Positions 6,919 through 10,869 of a stretch of 10,869 bases of DNA are shown here, piece by piece (within the stretch, counting starts at the first letter, position 1; every line of letters starts with the position of its first letter). This DNA comes from Nitratifractor sp. (GTDB lineage: Bacteria; Campylobacterota; Campylobacteria; Campylobacterales; Sulfurovaceae). Below the pieces are notes generated by a model. The model was not told the DNA's origin. It was given only the letters and a program-made list of their open reading frames with translations, and did not search any database. The stretch covers positions 1 to 10,869 of the forward strand of contig JANTGQ010000029.1 of NCBI GenBank assembly GCA_024762845.1, in the 5' to 3' direction. A program made the position numbers and the translations under genes.

Positions 6919-7004
6919 AGATTCTTCACTTCCGTTCAAAATGACTACACTATCGAGCTTTCGCATGTAAATGTTAGCGTCATCTTGAGCAAAGCGAAAG
7001 ATCT
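6919..7004. repeat. Degenerate dispersed inverted repeat (GTCAT-TGAG-GATCT type)
   Basis: The right arm (6979-7004) reads GTCATCTTGAGC followed by AAAGCGAAAGATCT. The left arm (6919-6945) is its imperfect reverse complement. By hand, 20 of 27 aligned positions match with one gap, and every mismatch is a transition. The arms are separated by 33 bases that include CTTTCGC (6958-6964), able to pair with GCGAAAG in the right arm. The right arm resembles an intergenic repeat I recall from many unrelated bacterial genomes (GTCATCCTGAG... with a GCGAAGGATCT end). The unit is probably a non-autonomous, MITE/REP-like element that has decayed. It lies 43 bases after recQ and could also act as a 3'-end stem. 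Confidence 0.6.
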
Positions 7005-7045
7005 GCTTGGTACTCCGCATACTTGATATTTTTCTCTATACTATT

Positions 7046-7074
7046 TTGAAAGCATTAACTCTTTATGCTATACT
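7046..7074 (+). promoter_or_regulatory. Strong sigma70-type promoter with palindromic spacer
   Basis: TTGAAA at 7046-7051 and TATACT at 7069-7074 are separated by exactly 17 bases, with TGC directly before the -10 (extended -10). This is the best promoter match in the window. The spacer plus flanking bases (7051-7069) form an imperfect palindrome, AGCATTAA-CTC-TTTATGCT, with seven of eight pairs, as expected for a repressor site between the two boxes. Transcription would begin near 7081 and run toward lysE, about 300 nt downstream, with no annotated gene in between. A long regulated leader or a small RNA is possible. Promoter function is inferred. Confidence 0.55.
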
Positions 7075-7378
7075 GTTTCATAAATTAGTAGAACACTCTT
7101 GCCAAATTCATCAAACAATAAAAAAGGAATGCTAATTTGTTGTTTTACGTTAGTTAGATAGGATTTTTTAGAGGTGCCCATAAGTCATGTCAAAATTTAT
7201 CAAAATACCAAAAAATCAGTTTTGTAAATTCAAAGATATTATATTTACTATGCTTTAATATAACAATAGGATAACAAAACAAAAATATATAAGAGTAAAG
7301 TTTTATAATACAACGATTATTCATACTTTAAAAATAGTTAAAGATGCAATAAAATGAGATAATTTAAAAGGAAAATTT
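7075..7378. other. AT-rich gene-free leader region before lysE
   Basis: No convincing gene lies here. A second -10 candidate, TATAAT at 7304-7309 on the plus strand, is about 70 bases before the lysE start and could be its proximal promoter. An AT-rich inverted repeat, AATTTATCAAAA (7194-7205) with TTTTGTAAATT (7220-7230), could form an 11-bp stem with one bulge. A 23-codon open frame (7187-7258) overlaps it and is not supported well enough to call. Just before lysE, AAAAGGA gives a good ribosome binding site. Confidence 0.4.
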
Positions 7379-8008
7379 ATGGAATTACAAACTTGGATAT
7401 ATTACTTTTTATCCATTCTAATTCTTACTGCAAGCCCTGGTCCTATGGTTTTGTTATGCGTAACCACATCTATAAAAGATGGGTTTAAATACTCTTTATA
7501 TACTGCACTTGGTGGACTAACGGCAATACTTGGAATACTTACTTTATCATTTAGTGGTCTTGGGCTTTTGGTTACAACTTCGCAAGTACTATTTGACATT
7601 ATAAAATATATAGGAGCTATATATCTTATATATTTAGGGTATAAAGCAATTACAAGTAAGGTTGAAGATTATAAGATAATACAAGAAACAGCGGTAACTC
7701 ATAAAGATAAAATTGGACTATTTTTTAAAGGCTTTTTAGTGGGTGCTAGTAACCCAAAAGCTATACTGTTTTTTATAGCTTTATTACCTCAATTTATTGA
7801 TTCAAATAGTCCATTACTTGTACAGTATATTATTCTTGCAACTACTTTTGCTATACCTGAGATATTTTGGCTTGTAGTTTATTCATATTTAGGTGCAAAA
7901 AGTTCAAAATGGTTTTTAGCTCATGGTAGAGCAAAATTTTTTAACCGTATCACTGGAGGAGTTTTTATTGGTGCTGGTTTATTGTTATCTACAACAAGTA
8001 GAAACTAA
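7379..8008 (+). CDS. LysE/RhtB-family amino acid exporter
   Basis: A 209-residue inner-membrane exporter of the LysE/RhtB superfamily, which pumps amino acids or homoserine-lactone-like compounds out of the cell. Seen: the N-terminal LTASPGPMVLL signature (16-26), a GFLVGASNPKAILFF motif (118-132), and six hydrophobic segments at about 5-26, 38-62, 68-89, 113-138, 148-172 and 190-206. Length and topology are normal. The ATG has AAAAGGA seven to eight bases upstream. It converges on a PLP aminotransferase with only 43 bases between them, so a shared role in amino acid balance is plausible; the exported substrate is not readable from sequence. Its codons end almost entirely in A or T and look more AT-rich than recQ or trmD, which may mean later acquisition. 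Confidence 0.92.
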   Translation: MELQTWIYYFLSILILTASPGPMVLLCVTTSIKDGFKYSLYTALGGLTAILGILTLSFSGLGLLVTTSQVLFDIIKYIGAIYLIYLGYKAITSKVEDYKIIQETAVTHKDKIGLFFKGFLVGASNPKAILFFIALLPQFIDSNSPLLVQYIILATTFAIPEIFWLVVYSYLGAKSSKWFLAHGRAKFFNRITGGVFIGAGLLLSTTSRN

Positions 8009-8019
8009 ATACCTTCAAC

Positions 8020-8046
8020 TTTCATTTTTTTTAGAAAAAAACGAAA
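8020..8046. terminator. Bidirectional A/T hairpin between convergent lysE and aminotransferase genes
   Basis: TTTC-A-TTTTTTT and AAAAAAA-C-GAAA form an 11-bp stem with one A-C mismatch and a TAG loop. On either strand the second half or its continuation supplies homopolymer runs. On the minus strand it follows a short stem, GCAAA-CCGCA-TTTGC, at the very end of the aminotransferase gene (8055-8069), and then gives a T-rich stretch. The low GC content of the stem makes it weak, but its position between two convergent stops fits a shared terminator. Confidence 0.5.
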
Positions 8047-8051
8047 CAAAG

Positions 8052-9206
8052 TTAGCAAATGCGGTTTGCCAAGTAAAAACTTCCTCGAAACAAATCGGTG
8101 CAGAGATGAGATTTAAGCTTTTTCAACCCCTCTTCTATCTCCTCAAAACTCGAATTTGTAAAATTAAAGCGAATTTCATCTTCGGCTCCACCAAATACAC
8201 TCCCGGGTACGAATACTACACCGCATTTTATTGCAAGCTGCACCAGTTGCATAGTGTTCACCCCTTTTAGTCTCCCATAGATAAACATACCTCCTTTGGG
8301 TGTTGTATATTCGAAGTTTGGCAAGTGTCTATCAAGCTGTTTTGTAAAGTGGAGCATTTTATTATGGTACTCTTCTCTTAATTTCTGTAGGTGGCTCTCA
8401 TACCCTGCCGCGTTTTTTAGATATTGTGATACAACTCTTTGGGTAATTGTAGATGTATGTAGATCCATTATCTCTTTGTATGCTATTAATGGCTCTAGTA
8501 ACTCTTTACTTGCCCGTATCCAGCCAATACGTAAGGCTGGGGCTAATACTTTAGAGAACGAACCTAAGTGGTAGCTCTGCTCTGGTAGTTGCTGACTAAT
8601 ACTTTTTTCTCTTTTTTCAAAATAGAGTTCGCTGTATGGAGAATCTTCTATCAGTATGCCGCCGCTTTGTTTTAGAGCTTTTGCTACTTTCTCTCGGCTA
8701 CTTTGACTATAGCACCCTCCACTTGGATTTTGAAAATCTGGGATTAGGTAGGCTAACTTGCTACTTGATAATGCCTTTTTAAACTCTTCTGTATCGATAC
8801 CACTCTCATCTAAAGCTACAGGGTTTACCTGCATATTATTAAGTTTAAAAATATTCAATGCACCAACATAACTAGGCTGCTCTATAGCTATGCCTTCAGC
8901 TGCATGATAGCGACAAATAATATCGAGTGCCTGTTGTGAACCGGATGTTATAATTATATTTTCTCTCTCTGTAGGGAAGCCTTGTTTGTTGTAAAGGGTC
9001 GCAATCTGCTCTTTTAGAGGCTCGTAGCCTGTTGACCTGCCATACTGCAAAGCCTCTGGCTCTTCAAGTGCTTTATATGCTGACTCTTGTAATGCTTTTT
9101 GTGGAAAGAGAGAAATATCTGGTAATCCACCCGCAAAGCTTATTGTGTTTTTATCTGTATGCTCTAGGATTTCTCGAATAAAAGAGCGCTCTAGTTTTAA
9201 TTTCAT
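8052..9206 (-). CDS. Fold-type I PLP-dependent aminotransferase (2-aminoadipate/LysN-like)
   Basis: A 384-residue class I/II aminotransferase that moves an amino group from an amino acid to a 2-oxo acid using pyridoxal phosphate. Seen: FAGGLPD near the N-terminus, YGRSTGYEPLKEQIA, TSGSQQALD, PDFQNPSGG with Asn160, EDSPY with Asp188 (pyridine nitrogen) and Tyr191, GSFSK with the cofactor-binding Lys219, RIGWI, and IRFNF with the carboxylate-binding Arg. The FAGGLPD and PDFQNPSGG wording is that of the 2-aminoadipate/MocR-like group, but no GntR DNA-binding domain is present, so it is a plain enzyme. I start it at ATG 9204-9206, preceded by AAGGTAG on the minus strand and a TATAAT box. A longer frame to 9272 would swallow that promoter. 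It is divergent from an AraC-type regulator and convergent with a LysE exporter. The substrate is uncertain. Confidence 0.92.
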   Translation of the reverse strand: MKLKLERSFIREILEHTDKNTISFAGGLPDISLFPQKALQESAYKALEEPEALQYGRSTGYEPLKEQIATLYNKQGFPTERENIIITSGSQQALDIICRYHAAEGIAIEQPSYVGALNIFKLNNMQVNPVALDESGIDTEEFKKALSSSKLAYLIPDFQNPSGGCYSQSSREKVAKALKQSGGILIEDSPYSELYFEKREKSISQQLPEQSYHLGSFSKVLAPALRIGWIRASKELLEPLIAYKEIMDLHTSTITQRVVSQYLKNAAGYESHLQKLREEYHNKMLHFTKQLDRHLPNFEYTTPKGGMFIYGRLKGVNTMQLVQLAIKCGVVFVPGSVFGGAEDEIRFNFTNSSFEEIEEGLKKLKSHLCTDLFRGSFYLANRIC

Positions 9207-9227
9207 AATTACTACCTTTTTGTTGGT

Positions 9228-9233
9228 ATTATA
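9228..9233 (-). promoter_or_regulatory. -10 box of the aminotransferase gene
   Basis: A perfect TATAAT on the minus strand lies 21 bases before the ATG. Transcription would start near 9221, giving a very short leader that begins just before the AAGGTAG ribosome binding site (about 9215-9221). This supports the short start at 9206 over the upstream in-frame codons. Confidence 0.5.
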
Positions 9234-9250
9234 ACGGTATAGAAAATTTG

Positions 9251-9297
9251 TATCTACACTAATAGTGCTCATAAAACTATCTATTTTTGCTTATCTA
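9251..9297. promoter_or_regulatory. Putative operator: three TATCTA repeats and a CACTA-A-TAGTG palindrome
   Basis: Exact copies of TATCTA occur at 9251-9256, 9278-9283 and 9292-9297. A perfect 11-bp palindrome CACTAATAGTG occupies 9257-9267, directly after the first copy. All lie between the two divergent promoters, just upstream of the regulator's -10 box. Direct repeats of this kind are the usual form of AraC-family binding sites, so control of both genes by the adjacent regulator is a reasonable inference. Confidence 0.4.
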
Positions 9298-9307
9298 GAG
9301 AAACTTT

Positions 9308-9316
9308 TGTTATACT
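9308..9316 (+). promoter_or_regulatory. Extended -10 box of the AraC-type regulator gene
   Basis: TGT-TATACT forms an extended -10 element. Transcription would begin near 9323, about 26 nt before the GTG start, with AAAAGG in between. Only a weak -35 (TTGCTT, 18-base spacer) is seen. Confidence 0.5.
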
Positions 9317-9348
9317 ATAAAACTAACTCCACAATAAAAGGTTTAAAA

Positions 9349-10227
9349 GTGAAGAGCTGCACACAATCACTGCATAGTAAAATTGCTAACGATGCACTCT
9401 ATTACATATACAACTATATTGATAGCGATATTAATATTGATACATTGGCACAAGAGCTTATGGTAAGTCGATTTCATCTCCAAAGAGTTTTTAAAGAGCA
9501 GATGGGTATGAATATTTATGAGTCAATAAAATCTATTCGCCTACAAAAGGCGGCGAGTCTTCTTTTAACTAATAGTGGCTCTACCATTACAGAAGTTGCC
9601 AATATGTGTGGGTATAGTTCGCAAACCTCATTTATCCGTGTCTTTAAAGAGCGCTTTTCAATGACACCGACAACATGGAGAAAAGGTGGGTTTAAAAGAT
9701 ATACATCCCAAGTAATATCTAGCTCAGCTACTGCATCTATTTCGCAGGCTAATTTTGAAGCGCTTGAACCAGCTATTGTGAAACAGCCAGAGATTAAAGC
9801 TTACTACATACGACACAAAGGGTATTCGAAAAAAGTAAAGCAGGTTTGGCAAAAGTTACAAGCGTGGGTGTACACTAACAATGTAGAGGAGTATGACTCA
9901 ATCGGGCTCTACCACGATAACCCAATTGTAACCCCACTACACTCTTGCTACTATGTTGCAAGCATAGCACCAAAAGTGATTAAAGAGAATTTTGAGACGA
10001 GACTACCTTTCTTTACAATACCATCGGGAATATTTGCAAAATTTGATGTTTCTGGTAAATATGGTGATATATTAAAGCTAATAGAGTGGGCATACCAAGA
10101 GTGGTTACCACAAAGTGGATATGAGGCTACAACCCTACCCTCGTACAGTATCTTTAAAAAGAACCATTTTTTAGAAGAAGACGAGAAGTTTATAGCCCAA
10201 TATTACCTGCCTATTCGACTAAGGTAA
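9349..10227 (+). CDS. AraC-family regulator with C-terminal GyrI-like ligand-binding domain
   Basis: A 292-residue transcription factor with the Rob-like order: DNA-binding domain first, ligand domain second. Seen: two helix-turn-helix units, about residues 33-52 (LAQELMVSRFHLQRVF) and 80-111 (ITEVANMCGYSSQTSF then RVFKERFSMTPTTWR), followed by a linker. A GyrI-like effector domain covers about 143-292, with IKAYYIRHKGYS near its start and FIAQYYLPI at its end. GyrI-like domains bind small, often cationic or hydrophobic ligands. The start chosen is GTG 9349, with AAAAGG seven bases upstream and a -10 box before it; a frame reaching back to a TTG at 9265 would include that promoter. It is divergent from the aminotransferase, probably its target and possibly self-regulated. 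Its 3' end overlaps the opposite-strand LicD gene by 17 bp. Confidence 0.92.
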   Translation: MKSCTQSLHSKIANDALYYIYNYIDSDINIDTLAQELMVSRFHLQRVFKEQMGMNIYESIKSIRLQKAASLLLTNSGSTITEVANMCGYSSQTSFIRVFKERFSMTPTTWRKGGFKRYTSQVISSSATASISQANFEALEPAIVKQPEIKAYYIRHKGYSKKVKQVWQKLQAWVYTNNVEEYDSIGLYHDNPIVTPLHSCYYVASIAPKVIKENFETRLPFFTIPSGIFAKFDVSGKYGDILKLIEWAYQEWLPQSGYEATTLPSYSIFKKNHFLEEDEKFIAQYYLPIRLR

Positions 10228-10869
10228 TCTTGTGTGCATGAATAGTCCGCTTATCAATTGGTGGTAGCTCCATATAGTTAAAGCTGTATATTGCTCCTAA
10301 ATAGTGGTGGGGGTTCTTTGGGGCAGAGAATTTATGACCCTCGAACTCTACCTGACTTAATGGAAAAATCTCTTTATACTCAAAATATGCTGCAACATCG
10401 GGCATTTCGCCGCCGTATATTACTAGGTTTTCATTGCTCTCCCAACCTTGGTGCATTAATTGTAGCGATTGTACTAATTTTTGGCGCACATCGGGTAAAT
10501 TGGCACCATTTGGGGTATGCAGACTTACTGCCGATGTTTGGCGTATAAGGTGGAAGATGTTTTTGTAATAATCTTTATAAAAGTCACTATTTGGCACTGT
10601 AAGCATTGGGAAGATATCTACAAACACCCCTTGGTGATATGCCACACCTGCACTCTTTTCGTGAAACTCTACAATAGAGGCTCTGTTGGAGCGCAGTTTT
10701 GTATAGTCAAACAAAAAGGCACTGTCGCTCTCTTTGCTTTGCAGAAAGATATCTTTGCTTAACTCTTGTTTTGCAATTTCCTGAAACTTTTTATAATCTT
10801 CGTAAGGCATTGATATATCTATATCGTCATCCCACGGGATAAAGCCTTTATGACGCACCGCTCCAAGCA
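10211..10869 (-). CDS. LicD-family phosphotransferase/nucleotidyltransferase-fold protein, 5' truncated
   Basis: The frame is open to the right edge, so the start lies outside; 218 complete codons are visible. Seen: LGAVRHKGFIPWDDDIDISMP at the visible beginning, the metal-binding Asp cluster of the LicD family; then HQGVFVDIFPM, FEGHKFSAPKNPHHYLG, and a C-terminal YMELPPIDKRTIHAHKI segment. LicD proteins resemble nucleotidyltransferases and attach phosphocholine or other phospho-substituents to cell-surface polysaccharides in the species studied. The substituent here is unknown. Perhaps 30-60 N-terminal residues are missing. The gene would belong to whatever surface-glycan cluster lies to the right of the window. 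Its stop lies inside the last codons of the regulator gene on the other strand. Confidence 0.9.
   Translation of the reverse strand, partial: LGAVRHKGFIPWDDDIDISMPYEDYKKFQEIAKQELSKDIFLQSKESDSAFLFDYTKLRSNRASIVEFHEKSAGVAYHQGVFVDIFPMLTVPNSDFYKDYYKNIFHLIRQTSAVSLHTPNGANLPDVRQKLVQSLQLMHQGWESNENLVIYGGEMPDVAAYFEYKEIFPLSQVEFEGHKFSAPKNPHHYLGAIYSFNYMELPPIDKRTIHAHKITLVE

Noticed and set aside
7923..8270. 115-codon plus-strand frame spanning the lysE end and the aminotransferase end
   Set aside because: It overlaps two well-supported genes, lacks a ribosome binding site and has no family resemblance.
9207..9348. N-terminal extensions of the aminotransferase (to 9272) and the regulator (to 9265)
   Set aside because: Both would overlap each other's promoters. 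Each gene has a better start with a ribosome binding site and -10 box further in.
10291..10762. Two overlapping plus-strand frames opposite the LicD gene
   Set aside because: Both are antisense shadows of a gene with clear LicD motifs.
1..10869. tRNA, rRNA, CRISPR array, complete insertion sequence or toxin-antitoxin pair
   Set aside because: No cloverleaf, rRNA segment, spaced direct-repeat array, transposase or small two-gene toxin module could be recognised on either strand.

Overview
The window looks like a chromosomal segment of a Campylobacterota (Epsilonproteobacteria) organism, probably a free-living Sulfurimonas/Sulfurovum-like lineage. This rests on the low-GC coding style, the ribosomal protein and RNA-processing sequences, T/A-rich promoters with extended -10 boxes, and very tight gene packing. 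The genus is an inference and no rRNA is present to settle it.

Layout. (1) Positions 1-1566 hold the 3' part of a GH13 subfamily 18 sugar phosphorylase, cut by the left edge, probably acting on glucosylglycerate, glucosylglycerol or sucrose. It converges on a flavin-reductase-like split-barrel protein (1614-2228, minus). (2) A 253-bp divergent region (2229-2481) carries promoters in both directions and a long inverted repeat lying on the -10 region of the next operon. (3) Positions 2482-4529 are the conserved operon rpsP - KH protein (khpA) - rimM - trmD - rplS, with 3-nt gaps, one direct abutment and two 11-bp overlaps. It makes two ribosomal proteins, a 30S maturation factor, the tRNA m1G37 methyltransferase and an RNA-binding KH protein. 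(4) After a perfect 7-bp hairpin without a U-tract come an unrecognised small basic membrane protein (4557-5084) and RecQ helicase (5088-6875), likely read through from, or loosely coupled to, the ribosomal operon.

(5) Positions 6876-7378 are a 503-bp gene-free, AT-rich stretch. It contains a decayed dispersed inverted repeat and a very good sigma70-type promoter whose 17-bp spacer is almost entirely an imperfect palindrome, about 300 nt before the next gene. (6) Positions 7379-10227 form a small amino-acid-related accessory cluster: a LysE/RhtB-type exporter (plus), a fold-type I PLP aminotransferase (minus), and, divergent from it, an AraC-type regulator with a GyrI-like ligand domain (plus). 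The 142-bp divergent region has promoters on both strands, three exact copies of TATCTA and an 11-bp perfect palindrome. (7) Positions 10211-10869 (minus) hold a LicD-family protein cut by the right edge, whose 3' end overlaps the regulator's 3' end by 17 bp.

The protein-coding content is mostly recognisable housekeeping and accessory families, and I see no clearly new multi-gene system. The more unusual signals are regulatory: the inverted repeat on the rpsP promoter, the palindrome-in-spacer promoter upstream of lysE, the operator-like repeats between the aminotransferase and the regulator, and the hairpin at the start of the unknown membrane gene.
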